This document shows, one piece after another, positions 16,881-26,900 of a stretch of DNA of 44,578 bases. The stretch is from positions 1 through 44,578 of the forward strand of contig JAJYKL010000030.1 in assembly GCA_021788625.1 (NCBI GenBank). The letters run 5' to 3'. Under the pieces are notes generated by a model that was not told the DNA's origin, searched no databases, and saw only the letters and a list, made by a program, of their open reading frames with translations. Positions within the stretch are counted from its first letter, which is position 1. Every line of letters starts with the position of its first letter. The stretch comes from Chloroflexota bacterium (GTDB lineage Bacteria > Chloroflexota > Anaerolineae > J036 > Brachytrichaceae). Position numbers and translations under genes: made by a program.

Positions 16881-17990
16881 TCACACCATGTCCGTGTACA
16901 GCACCCCGAGCGCCCGACTGCGGGTCGGCACGTCGAGTATGTCGGTGGAATCGACGTACTGGTCCACCCCGCCCACGTAAGGGGGCAGGTTACGCACCTC
17001 TGGCGACTGGATGGCCGCGCGTAGCGCCTCCACGAACGACTCCGATTGCGGAACCAGGTAGGGTCGCGAGTGGAAGAGAACCAAGTTCGTATCGAGCGCA
17101 GGCGTGATGCCGAGTTCGTTGTGCGCTTGCGCGGCGCGCTGATATGCCGCGCAGAGGTGCTCCTCCCTCGCGCGCCAATCCGCCGCGTCCAACACCAGCG
17201 TAAAGTGGGACAACAACTCACCCGCACATGATAAGCGAGCAAAAGCCGTGCCGAACCACTTAATGTAGGGCGCATACTGCCGCTCCATCAGGAAGCACAG
17301 GCGCATCAGCTCGCGCACCAGGCGGCCGGCGACCAGGCGCGAGCCCAGCTCATCGCCTTCGTCGCCACAGCGCGCCATGAAGGGCGCCTCCTGGCTGATG
17401 CGCTGCCACTGATTGGCCAGCAGGTACAGCCACACGTCGTGCGGGTACCAGCGCAGCACCTGCTGGTCGCCCTCCAGTTCACCCAGCCCGTCGTGGAACA
17501 CCTCTCCCGACGCAATGGTGCGCAAGCGCTGCTGGGGAATGGTGAGCCAATCCACCACGCTCAGGGGCTGCGACGGATCGACGCCCAGGTATTCCCGGAA
17601 GAAGCGCGCTGGCGTGGTGACGGTGACCCCGTGATCGATTGGCCTGTGCGTGCCCGTTTCGTTCCGGCGCGTGCCATCCGCGTGCCGGCCGAAATGCGTT
17701 GGGTAACCGGCCACCTCGTATGGCAATTCCCAGCCCAGCACCTCGACGATGCGGTCGTGCAACGCCTGGTAGGTGGGCTCCGACACGAACAGGGTGCACA
17801 TCGGCCCCCAGTCATGGTCGGTGGAACGGGGCGTGTCGAAACCCAACACGTCGGAGCCGAAGTCGAGCCGCGCGGCGGAGTAGACCAGGTCGGTAAAGCA
17901 GCGCTCGAGCGCCAGCCGCACGGACTCGCGATAGAACCGCCCAGCCAGCTCGAGGCCTGGGATGAAGGAGGGGCGCGGGACGGATATCAC
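16881..17990 (-). CDS. DUF4037 nucleotidyltransferase-like protein
   Basis: A 369-aa protein resembling DUF4037 family members, usually placed in the nucleotidyltransferase superfamily. The block GSDVLGFDTPRSTDHDWGP (about 45-63) carries the GS and paired acidic residues expected of that fold. No membrane segments. Substrate unknown. The GTG start overlaps the cdaA stop (GTGA) and its stop overlaps a possible GTG start of the HD gene, so the three genes are probably co-translated. Family assignment comes from recalled motif similarity. Confidence 0.75.
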   Translation of the reverse strand: MISVPRPSFIPGLELAGRFYRESVRLALERCFTDLVYSAARLDFGSDVLGFDTPRSTDHDWGPMCTLFVSEPTYQALHDRIVEVLGWELPYEVAGYPTHFGRHADGTRRNETGTHRPIDHGVTVTTPARFFREYLGVDPSQPLSVVDWLTIPQQRLRTIASGEVFHDGLGELEGDQQVLRWYPHDVWLYLLANQWQRISQEAPFMARCGDEGDELGSRLVAGRLVRELMRLCFLMERQYAPYIKWFGTAFARLSCAGELLSHFTLVLDAADWRAREEHLCAAYQRAAQAHNELGITPALDTNLVLFHSRPYLVPQSESFVEALRAAIQSPEVRNLPPYVGGVDQYVDSTDILDVPTRSRALGVLYTDMV

Positions 17991-18808
17991 TTGTTGCGGC
18001 TGATGTGCCAGTTGGGCGGCAACATGGAGGCAGCACGCCGCAATGGGGGACGATATAGCTCGATTAATGCGCTTTGCAGGTGGTCCGGTTCCACTCCGCG
18101 GATGAGCCGGCCCTCGTGCGCAATGCTGATGGAGCCGCGCTCCTCCGACACAATGATCGCAATGGCATCCGTACCTTCTGTCACACCGATGCCGGCCCGG
18201 TGGCGCAGACCGATGCGGTAGTCGTCGATGTGTGAGGTGGTTAGGGGCAACACACAGCCCGCAGCGATGAGTCGGCCATGGCGCACGATCACTCCGCCGT
18301 CATGCAACGGTGTGTTGGGGTGGAAGATGGTCAGAATGATCTCCGGCGAAAGTGCCGAGTCCAGGATAACGCCTGTGTCTACCAGATCCTGCAGGCCTGT
18401 ATCACGCTCCAGCACAATGAGCGCACCATACCGATGTGCAGCGAGGCTCTGTACGGCAGTGCCAATAATGCGCACTTCCACCTCCAGCTCGCTACGCCTG
18501 GATACGAGTATTTCATTGAAACGTCCCAGCCGTTCCAAAGCGCGGCGTAATTCGGGCTGGAAGATAACTGGTATGGCTACCAGTAAAGTTGGGAGGGCTG
18601 TGCGCAGGATCAGACCGAAGGTGGGCAGTTGTGCCAGACTGTTCAGGAGCACGCCCAGGATCACCAGCACGAACACACCCCGTAACAAGGGAATGGCTTG
18701 TGTTGCGCGGAACAGCAGCAAGACCAGAAAGAAGACCAGAGACACCAGAAAGATGTCCAGGATCGCCAGCCCGTTAAGGCGCTGCAGGAGCCAATAGATG
18801 TCAGTCAC
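17987..18808 (-). CDS. cdaA: CdaA-type diadenylate cyclase
   Basis: Membrane-bound enzyme that condenses two ATP into c-di-AMP, a second messenger that restrains K+ uptake in many bacteria. The 273 aa match CdaA: three N-terminal helices (about 15-35, 40-58, 62-82), then the DAC domain with VIFQPELRRALERLGR, NTPLHDGG (DGG at 170-172), RHR (202-204) in GLRHRAGIGVTEGTDA, and IIVSEE (218-223). The canonical DGA triad motif reads DGG here; the RHR motif is intact, so activity is expected. The usual Firmicutes neighbours cdaR and glmM are absent. It lies 45 bases after argF on the same strand. Confidence 0.93.
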   Translation of the reverse strand: MTDIYWLLQRLNGLAILDIFLVSLVFFLVLLLFRATQAIPLLRGVFVLVILGVLLNSLAQLPTFGLILRTALPTLLVAIPVIFQPELRRALERLGRFNEILVSRRSELEVEVRIIGTAVQSLAAHRYGALIVLERDTGLQDLVDTGVILDSALSPEIILTIFHPNTPLHDGGVIVRHGRLIAAGCVLPLTTSHIDDYRIGLRHRAGIGVTEGTDAIAIIVSEERGSISIAHEGRLIRGVEPDHLQSALIELYRPPLRRAASMLPPNWHISRNK

Positions 18809-18853
18809 GCCATATCCTGTATGTGTATGCGGCTCGACGTGTGTGCCACGCGT

Positions 18854-19780
18854 TCACGTTAGGAGCTTCACCAGCACCGCCTTCTGCGCATGCATGCGAT
18901 TCTCAGCTTGATCCCAAAGCACAGAGTGTGGGCTATCGGCGACCTCGTCGGTGATCTCCTGCCCACGGTGCGCCGGCAGGCAGTGCATGATGACGGCATC
19001 AGGTTGCGCAAGTCGTACCAGATTACTATTAACCTGGTAAGGTGGGAAGACAAGAGCCCGTTGAACCGCTTGGGACTCCTGACCCATACTCGTCCAGGTA
19101 TCGGTGTAAATGACGTCTGCCCCGTGAACTGCTTCATGTGGATCGACGACCTGCGTCAGGCTGCCTCCGCTGGCGGCGGCAAACTGCCCTGCGAGGTGTG
19201 CCACGTTTTCACGCAGGGAGTACCCATACGGCGAGCCGATCCGCACATGGGCACCCAGTAACGTTCCACCCAACGCTAGCGAATTCGCTACGTTATTAGC
19301 ATCACCCAGGTAGGCAATCGTCACGCCCTTCACCGTACCCTTGTGTTCAATGATCGTCAATAGATCAGCAAGTCCCTGACAGGGATGCGTGTAGTCCGAA
19401 AGGCCGTTGATCACTGGTACGCGTGAGTATTGAGCCAGCGTCACCACATCGGCGTGAGCAAATACGCGTGCCATGATGCCGTCCACATAACGTGAGAGCA
19501 CGCGGGCTACATCAGGTATGCTTTCACGCTTGCCCATTTGGATTTCGTCAGGGGCAATATACAGGGCGTGTCCACCCAGGTGGTGCATGCCCATCTCGAA
19601 CGAGACCCGTGTGCGCAGCGAAGGTTTGGTAAAGACCATACCTAATACCTTACCCTTCAAGACCGGTGCATTCCCGCCCACTTTCCACTCCTGCTTTAGC
19701 GCCGTCGCCAGGGTGAGCAAGTCGGTGAGCTCAGTGGCTGTCAGATTGCCCAGCGATAGGAGGTCTTGCTTCGTGTGCAT
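18854..19780 (-). CDS. argF: Ornithine carbamoyltransferase
   Basis: Converts ornithine and carbamoyl phosphate to citrulline in arginine synthesis. 308 aa, normal length. Carbamoyl-phosphate site SLRTR in KPSLRTRVSFE (about 53-63), HPCQ in YTHPCQGLADLL, and HCLPAHRG near the C-terminus, which fits an ornithine rather than aspartate enzyme. No other arg gene is in view. The start at 19780 faces the divergent gene at 19842 across 61 bases. The 45-base gap before cdaA suggests possible co-transcription. Confidence 0.95.
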   Translation of the reverse strand: MHTKQDLLSLGNLTATELTDLLTLATALKQEWKVGGNAPVLKGKVLGMVFTKPSLRTRVSFEMGMHHLGGHALYIAPDEIQMGKRESIPDVARVLSRYVDGIMARVFAHADVVTLAQYSRVPVINGLSDYTHPCQGLADLLTIIEHKGTVKGVTIAYLGDANNVANSLALGGTLLGAHVRIGSPYGYSLRENVAHLAGQFAAASGGSLTQVVDPHEAVHGADVIYTDTWTSMGQESQAVQRALVFPPYQVNSNLVRLAQPDAVIMHCLPAHRGQEITDEVADSPHSVLWDQAENRMHAQKAVLVKLLT

Positions 19781-19841
19781 AGGTGAGATTCTATACTACC
19801 CTGCTAGAGGTCCCTAGACTTACAATCCCTATACTGACACT

Positions 19842-21641
19842 ATGCGACGAACCATTGGCGTGATCTTGATCGTCGCTCTGACGGTTTTGGCAACACTGGC
19901 AGAGACGATGCGTGACAATCTGTGGATCAGTTATCGCGATTACAGCAGTCCCTTCCTCACCGACCTGCCTGTCGGCCCGTCTCGCCCGCCCGTCGCACAG
20001 CGTATGGTTTTTGTTCTGGTGCGCGGGTTACGCCTGGACGAGTCGTTACAAATGCCTACCCTGCGCGATCTACGGCAGCGTGGGAGCGATCTGGTGGTGC
20101 AGCATGACGCCCCCACATATCGACTGTCCGCCTGGGAGACCCTGTTTACCGGCGCGCGGGCCGAGATACATGGCGCAACAACCAACTTTGGCTCGCGAGC
20201 TGGTGCGCCTATCTCACTTTTTGGTGCGCTTCAAAAGGTGGGGCAATCGAGTGCCATCGTCGGCTCACAGACTTTGGGCGATGCTTTTAGCAGTGAAGTC
20301 CAGCGTTTTTCACTGGTGGACGATTCTAATGTGGCCAAACGCGATGACGAAGCCATACGTCAGGCGCTGGACATTCTTCATGACACAGCCAACCCCGTGC
20401 GCCTGCTATGCGTGGAACTGACCGCCATTGAGCAGACAACACTGAATAACCCTGCCAATCTGCATGCGGCCATTTCTGTTACGGATACGCGCATTAAAAC
20501 GCTGCTCGATTCGCTCAACCTGGGCACCGACGTTTTGGTGATTGCTTCGGATCGAGGTTTGAGCGCGCGCGGCACGGACGGTGGCGCAGAACCTGAAGTG
20601 GCGCAGACGCCGCTGGTCATGGCGGGCCCTGGCATAGCCGCCGGGAGTCAGGCGTTGATCCGGGCAACGGACGTGGCGCCAACCCTGGCAGCCCTGTTAG
20701 GTGCACCCATACCAGTTCAAGCACAGGGGCAGGTCGCTTTGACTGCATTGAATTTACCAGACACCAGCGCGTCGAATGCCATCGCTCACTCTGCTGTGGT
20801 CACTTCAACCCTGGTGAGTACCAGCACGCTGGCAGGCGGGGGACTCGCACCGTTGCCCGCCACATTATTAGCCTCGGCTTTACAATTGACCACGTTTTAT
20901 GAAAATTGGAGCGCAGTGGTCCAACAACCGCGCTTTGCGGCCGAACTGCTTCGCCAGCAACAACAGGCTATTCAGAGTGGCAGCATCAACGCCTACCAGA
21001 AACTGGTGATTGATATCAATGCTCGTGCCGATGCAGCAACCCAGGCGAAACTCAACGCGCAACGTACACAACGGCTGCCTGTAGTCATTAGCATGGGAAT
21101 CATGCTGCTCGTTATATCTGGCATGGTGCTCGCATCCAGGCGCTGGCAGGTGTTTATCGGGGCAGCGTTTTACCTGGTGCTCTGGTACGTTGCCTATTTC
21201 CTGCTGAGCGGTGACCAGTTCAGCTTATCCATGTTTGCCAACAGTGACCCAACCCGGTTTTTTATTGAATGGCAACGGTATAGCGCCTTGTTTATGCTTA
21301 TTTGCAGCATCATCGTTGCACTCACCACAGGTCATGAGGACGACAACCTGGAAGCGGTTACAACGGTCTTGACAACGATACTCCTCATCGTGGCCATACA
21401 GGTGGTGCTGGTCGCATGGTTTTATTTACAGTGGGGGACTCACTTCACCTGGACTCTACCCGATTCATCCATGCTGGTGATGGCGTTAACAGCTTTGACG
21501 CAGATCAGCTCACTTTCGTTGCAGATAGTACCGGAATTGCCAAACCTGCCCATCCCGCTTATAGTCGGTTTTATCACGCTGGCGATCTATTCTCTGGTTC
21601 ATGGCCGCAGTCGCTCCGAAAGCTATGGGAGGCTGCGGTAG
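19842..21641 (+). CDS. Membrane protein with degenerate alkaline-phosphatase-like domain
   Basis: A 599-aa protein: N-terminal helix (5-22), an extracytoplasmic alkaline-phosphatase-superfamily domain (about 50-300), then five or six membrane helices (about 410-590). The fold is recognisable from PTLRDLRQRG, APTYRLSAWETLFTG, ASDRGLS and QTPLVMAGPGI. Expected metal ligands look replaced: the VDG-type aspartate is R61 in VLVRGLRLD, the nucleophile region reads PTYRLSAW, and SDHG is SDRG (236-239). It is therefore probably not a working hydrolase of the usual kind. It is followed after 11 bases by a methyltransferase. Its substrate or partner is unknown. Confidence 0.7.
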   Translation: MRRTIGVILIVALTVLATLAETMRDNLWISYRDYSSPFLTDLPVGPSRPPVAQRMVFVLVRGLRLDESLQMPTLRDLRQRGSDLVVQHDAPTYRLSAWETLFTGARAEIHGATTNFGSRAGAPISLFGALQKVGQSSAIVGSQTLGDAFSSEVQRFSLVDDSNVAKRDDEAIRQALDILHDTANPVRLLCVELTAIEQTTLNNPANLHAAISVTDTRIKTLLDSLNLGTDVLVIASDRGLSARGTDGGAEPEVAQTPLVMAGPGIAAGSQALIRATDVAPTLAALLGAPIPVQAQGQVALTALNLPDTSASNAIAHSAVVTSTLVSTSTLAGGGLAPLPATLLASALQLTTFYENWSAVVQQPRFAAELLRQQQQAIQSGSINAYQKLVIDINARADAATQAKLNAQRTQRLPVVISMGIMLLVISGMVLASRRWQVFIGAAFYLVLWYVAYFLLSGDQFSLSMFANSDPTRFFIEWQRYSALFMLICSIIVALTTGHEDDNLEAVTTVLTTILLIVAIQVVLVAWFYLQWGTHFTWTLPDSSMLVMALTALTQISSLSLQIVPELPNLPIPLIVGFITLAIYSLVHGRSRSESYGRLR

Positions 21642-21652
21642 CATTTTGTCAT

Positions 21653-22417
21653 ATGAACCACCCAACCACACCGATTCCACGCCGCCTGAAGCTGGATTAT
21701 GGGCTGGATAGCCCCAAGGAACTGCGCCACAATGTACGGTACGGCATCATGGGTGTCATCATGGGGCCAATCATCCTCTACATTGGTCAGGGTGCTCCTC
21801 TTGGCCTCATTATTGGTCTGGTAAGTCTGGGCAGTGGTCTGCTGCTATTTGGTATCAGTGCTGTGATGGTCTGGGGTAGCCGTGTAGGCAAGCTGCGCCT
21901 GCGTGATGAAGTGCTCGGAGCCTTATCCTGGCGTGGAACAGAGATCGTTCTGGACATTGGCTGCGGGCACGGATTGATGTTGATTGGCGCTGCCAAGCAT
22001 CTGACTGCGGGCAAAGCCATCGGCGTCGATGTCTGGGTCCAGGACCAGCAGGTTGATAACAATATGGACGCAGCCATGCACAATGCTGACCTGGAAGGTG
22101 TAGCTGAGCGTGTGGAGGTTCGGTATGGCGATGCGCGGGATCTGCCACTGGACAATGCAAGCATTGATGTTGTTTTCTCCAGTTGGATGATCCATTTTCT
22201 GATGGATCCGGATGATCGCCTGCAGGTATTTAAGGAAATCAACCGCGTCCTCAAGCCGGGAGGCCGCGTGGTGATCATCGACTTCGATCGCATTGACGAG
22301 ATCAAGAGCTACTTCGTGTCTGAGGAGTGGCTCGACGTGCATAAATCAAAACGTTACCTGCTCTTTGTCACGCCGACACATGTGCTGAAGGCAACCAAGC
22401 CATCGAGCCCGAACTAA
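21653..22417 (+). CDS. Membrane-anchored class I SAM methyltransferase
   Basis: 254 aa. Two hydrophobic helices near the N-terminus (about 31-50 and 52-74) precede a Rossmann methyltransferase domain with SAM-binding motif I LDIGCGHG (100-107), VRYGDARDLPLDNASIDVVFSSW and the VLKPGGRVVIIDF motif. The acceptor substrate cannot be told; the anchor suggests a lipid, quinone-like or membrane substrate. ATG 21653 is 11 bases after the preceding stop; a longer open frame from 21416 overlaps that gene and is rejected. Confidence 0.85.
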   Translation: MNHPTTPIPRRLKLDYGLDSPKELRHNVRYGIMGVIMGPIILYIGQGAPLGLIIGLVSLGSGLLLFGISAVMVWGSRVGKLRLRDEVLGALSWRGTEIVLDIGCGHGLMLIGAAKHLTAGKAIGVDVWVQDQQVDNNMDAAMHNADLEGVAERVEVRYGDARDLPLDNASIDVVFSSWMIHFLMDPDDRLQVFKEINRVLKPGGRVVIIDFDRIDEIKSYFVSEEWLDVHKSKRYLLFVTPTHVLKATKPSSPN

Positions 22418-22471
22418 CGCCCTCAGCTCTAGAGCGGACCTATACTTTCTGCAGCAGGAGGTGTACGCAAT

Positions 22472-23644
22472 ATGCTTGCATCACGCGAAAACGTCGATCG
22501 TCTGCTCAGACATGGGAAAGCTGAACGCGTGGCACTCATGGACTCGCCCTGGGGTGACACTCTGGCCGCCTGGATTCACCAGGGTTACCCCACTTATAAA
22601 GAATATCGCGAAGTGGGTGAAGATCATTGGAGTGAACCTGACTGCCGATGGATCGACACGACTGTGGCGGGTGAATATGTTGAACCTGTCCCGCCATGGG
22701 AGCACTTCGACTACGACATGGTAGGCATCGGTCCCTGGATCGATGTGATGCCCTGGCGTGACCGTGAAGAGTTAATCAGCGAAACAGACGAGTGGGATGT
22801 CAAACGCAACGGAGCTGGTGCCGCGTTGAAATATTGGAAACACAAGTCTGGCACACCCGAGCACATCGACTTCCTCATGACCGATCGCGCGGTGTGGGAG
22901 CGCGACTATCGCCCTCCTCTTCTGACACTCGACCCCCTACGCGCGGACATACGCTTGATGCGTAAGAACATCACACCCGCCGTGAAGGCTCAGAAGTGGG
23001 TGCACTACGGGCATGAGTTTGTTTGGGAACTGATGCGCCAGAGTATGGGCGACGTCACGCTTTATCAGAGCCTGTTGCTGGACCCAGGTTGGATCCACGA
23101 CTATAACCGCGTATACACCGACTTCTACAAACGGCACTTCGCCTACGTCATCGAACAGGCCGGCAAGCCTGACGGCATCTGGCTCTATGAGGACATGGGC
23201 TACAAGAATGGCCCCTTTGCTTCGCCCAAGGTACTGGAACAACTCATTTTCCCCTACTATAAGGAACTCGTCGATTTCTTCCATGGCTACGATCTTCCGG
23301 TCATTCTACATAGCTGCGGCAGTACTGCAGCCGTGCTGCCGCTCATTGTGGCAGCCGGCTTTGATGGGCTAAACCCCATGGAACGCAAAGCCGTGGGCAA
23401 CGATCCATTTGTTTTTGCCGAGAAATTCGGCGACAAACTTGCCTTTGTAGGGGGGCTGGACGCGCGGGTGTTCGAGTCGAACGACCGTGACCTGATCCGC
23501 CGCGAGGTCACCCATTACATAGAGGGTATGAAAGCGCGCGGTGCGCGCCTGGTGTTCGCTTCGGACCACTCCATTTCGCCGAATACGCGCTACAGCAGCT
23601 ATCAGTATGCACTGGACGTATACCGCGAGCACATGATGTATTGA
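22472..23644 (+). CDS. Uroporphyrinogen decarboxylase (URO-D) superfamily protein
   Basis: A 390-aa member of the URO-D superfamily, which includes HemE, corrinoid methyltransferases (MtaA/CmuA type) and many uncharacterised proteins. The C-terminal barrel has LPVILHSCGSTAAVLP with the HxCG pattern that binds zinc in the methyltransferase branch, then GFDGLNPME and LAFVGGLDARV. The N-terminus lacks the HemE RQAGRY signature, so haem synthesis is unlikely. AGGAGG sits nine bases before the ATG. Similar proteins often lie in sugar or methoxyl catabolism loci. Confidence 0.8.
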   Translation: MLASRENVDRLLRHGKAERVALMDSPWGDTLAAWIHQGYPTYKEYREVGEDHWSEPDCRWIDTTVAGEYVEPVPPWEHFDYDMVGIGPWIDVMPWRDREELISETDEWDVKRNGAGAALKYWKHKSGTPEHIDFLMTDRAVWERDYRPPLLTLDPLRADIRLMRKNITPAVKAQKWVHYGHEFVWELMRQSMGDVTLYQSLLLDPGWIHDYNRVYTDFYKRHFAYVIEQAGKPDGIWLYEDMGYKNGPFASPKVLEQLIFPYYKELVDFFHGYDLPVILHSCGSTAAVLPLIVAAGFDGLNPMERKAVGNDPFVFAEKFGDKLAFVGGLDARVFESNDRDLIRREVTHYIEGMKARGARLVFASDHSISPNTRYSSYQYALDVYREHMMY

Positions 23645-23939
23645 GGGTTTCGGAATCTGATCATTTCAGATGACGTTAGCGCTCGCCGTGCATCATTGTT
23701 CCCAGCTAACGCCAGGTAACCAGCGGCTTCGCGTGGAGCCAGCCAATTACACCTTGTTTCTGTATCGTGATGGCTCGGGCTCCAATGCACTACAACCTCT
23801 CATCCTTCAGATGGCGCATATCCAGGTGTCACGCAAATGTGCGAAAAGAAACCGTACTATTATCGATTAGTTGGGAACATTGCGTATCACTGATGTACCC
23901 ATAAAGAGTCCGATACTAGGGGATTGAGAGGATGAGAGC
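23645..23939. other. Intergenic stretch, no convincing gene
   Basis: The 295 bp after the URO-D gene contain a small hairpin TCTGA...TCAGA (about 23656-23670), GTTAGC/GCTAAC arms, and a 66-codon open frame at 23670-23870 without a ribosome site. GAGAGGATGAGAGC just before the ATG at 23940 serves the next gene. Confidence 0.5.
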
Positions 23940-26900
23940 ATGCGTTCGTTCCGCACATTCATAGCGATATTCGCCATAGCGTGGCGGCGCTTATGGGCTA
24001 AACGGGGGTTGGCACTGGCCAGCGCCCTGGGCTTCGTGATGGCGGTGGCACTTGCTTATACTCTGCCACTATACGCCGATTCGGTTTACCAGCGCATTCT
24101 GAATCGCGACATTAACAGCCGTGCATCGGCGTATGGTGGCGCAGGTTCACGCATTCCTCCGTTTCGTTTCACGTTCCGCTACGATAGTTGGGAAAATTAC
24201 CCGTCCGCGGACAAGTTGCTCATGACGTGGGCGCCACGTATCATTGGTCTACCCTTACAGACCACCACCCGCTACTTCCAGACGGACAGCTTTCGTGTCT
24301 TTGCCTTCGATACCCTGACCAGCACTCAGGTGGCCCAACCGTTATTTTGGGCACCCATCGTATCGATCGACCACTTCGCCGACCATATCTCATTTGTGGA
24401 CGGACAGATGGCAGACGATGCCACACTGGCCGCTCCCACGAATCAAAGTCCCGCCGATCCTGACATACAACAACTGAAGAATAAGCCGGAGATAAAGGTG
24501 ATCGTGTCACAGACCCTGGCCAAAGATATGGGGCTGAACCTGGGTGACCGGTTAGTTCTGGTCAGCAAGCAGGACTTTCGCAGTGCAGTCAAGCAGCCCG
24601 TTTACATCGCCGGCATCTGGATACCACGCGACCCGAGTGATCCATATTGGGGCGACTATTCATGGGACGTAATGCAAAAGATGATTTTCATCAGCCGCAA
24701 TTCGTTCCTATTGCTCGCGCCAGCCATGAAAAGCGAGCTGTCGCAGGTGTCATGGAATCTGGATTTCCAGGGTATCCAAATGCACGTCTGGGACGTGCCC
24801 AATTTTGTCGGCCGCATCAAAGCGCTGCAAAGACTGCTTCAACAGCAGCAACTGCCAATCAGCATTGGCTACTCTCCGCAAGCTAGGCTGCTGGCCTACC
24901 AAAGCCAAAGTCGTGTGCTCACCGAACAACTGTATGCCTTCAGCATGCCCGTATTTGTGCTGGTATTTGCCTTCCTGATCCTGGTCGCCGGGTTGATGAC
25001 CAATGATCAACGTAACGAGATAGCCGTGTTACGTAGTCGCGGAGCGGCGGCGGCGCAGGTATTTGGCATCTCGTTATTGGAAGCCCTCGTCCTGGGTGCG
25101 ATCGGCGTCCTGCTGGCTGTGCCAGTCGCCATTGGCATCGCCGAAGTATTGGGACAAACACGCAGTTTTATGACCTTCACAGGTACCGAATGGCTCACCG
25201 CAAGCGATTGGCTCTCAGCACTCATGGCAGGCACGCCGCTCGTCGCATCCGTGGTTCCACCCGGCCTGCTTGTCGCAGGCGTGGCGATCGTCATCACGGT
25301 GCTGCCTGTCTTGAGCGCCGCCCGGCACACCATCATCACCTATAAGCAGGAGCAGGCTCGCGCCATGATGAAGCCACTCTGGCAGCGCGCCTGGTTCGAT
25401 CTGCTGCTTCTCATTCCCGCTGGTTACTGGACTTATCTACTGTTGAAGCAGGACGCAGTGACCATCCCCGGTTTAGGCGCCGGTGTTGTGGGCAGCACCG
25501 CTACAACGGATCCATTCAGCAACCCAGCAATGTTTCTGGTGCCCGCATTAGCCATGCTGGCCCTGACTTTACTATTTATTCGCCTGGTTCCCCTCATCAT
25601 GCGCTTGCTATCGTGGCTGCTTGCCAAGCTGCCTGGCGTCACGTTGGTCCTGGCTATGCGTCAACTGGCCCGCTCGCCAAGCCTGTACGTGGTGCCAATG
25701 TTTCTGCTCATGCTCACTTTGGCCTTAGCCACCTTCACGTCATCGGTGGCGTCCACCTTGGACGCGAACCTGATCCAGCAGACACGCTACAGTGTAGGTG
25801 GCGACGTTCTATTGAAGCAAACAGGTGAACAGGGGGGTTCTACCTTGCCCTCCGAAGACGTCACAGCGAACTCCTCGTCTAGTGGCAGTACGTCCGGTAT
25901 GAGCATTGGCAATATCGGCGTGCAGGTGGGTGATTCGTCATCTTCAACTCAAGCTTCTTCAGCGGCGGCGCCCCCGGTCAACACCGGTCCACAATACGAC
26001 TTCCTGCCCATTTCCCAGTACCTCCAGGTGCCCCAGGTGCAGGCCGCCACGCGGGTTGGCCGTTATCCTGCCACGTTTCATTTCGGAGGCGGCGGCGACG
26101 TGCAGGGCTATGTTGAGGGCATTGACCGGTTGGACTTCCCGCGCGTGGCCTTTTGGCGCGATGACTTCGCAACGAAGTCGCTGGGTGCCTTAATGAATGA
26201 CCTGGCCATCAATTCCGATGGCGTCCTGGTGCCTGCAAGTGTAATGCGGCAGTACGGCCTGAGCGTGGGCGACCGCATACCCGTAAGCATGTTCTTTTCT
26301 GGCGAGAAGATCGACGCATCGCTCAAGGTCGTGGGGTCCTTCAACCTGTGGCCCACCTGGTATCCGGATAACTCGTCAGACGGGCCCTTATTCGTTGGCA
26401 ATCTGGACTATCTGTTCGAAGAGGCTCAGGGACAGTTCCCGTATGACGTTTGGATCAAGGTGGATGCTGGTGCGGATCCTTCGCTTATAGCACCGCGGGT
26501 GCGTGCACTGGGGCAGCAGGCTTACGCCAGTGACGTGCGTACGATCATTGAACAGCAACTCAACCGGCCAGAGCGGCAGGGTCTCTTTGGTGTATTGACG
26601 ATTGGCTTTCTGGCTGCAGCGATCTTCACGGCGTTAGGCTTTGCACTGTACGCTGTGTTTTCGCTTCGCCGGCGAACGATCGAATTGGGTATTTTACGAG
26701 CCATCGGATTAAGCGGCACACAAATGTCCACATTTGTGGGCTGGGAACTGGTGCTGGTGTTACTACTTGGCGCCGCGGGCGGCACCGCCCTCGGCATCGC
26801 AGCCAGCCAGCTCTATATTCCCTTTTTGCAGGCGAATGACGTGCAACAGGCGCTGCCTTTCCAGGTCATGATCAATTGGACCCAGGTTGGCGTCATCTAT

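Noticed and set aside
23670-23870. 66-codon frame after the URO-D gene
   Set aside because: No ribosome site, no recognisable protein features, cysteine/serine-rich random-looking composition.
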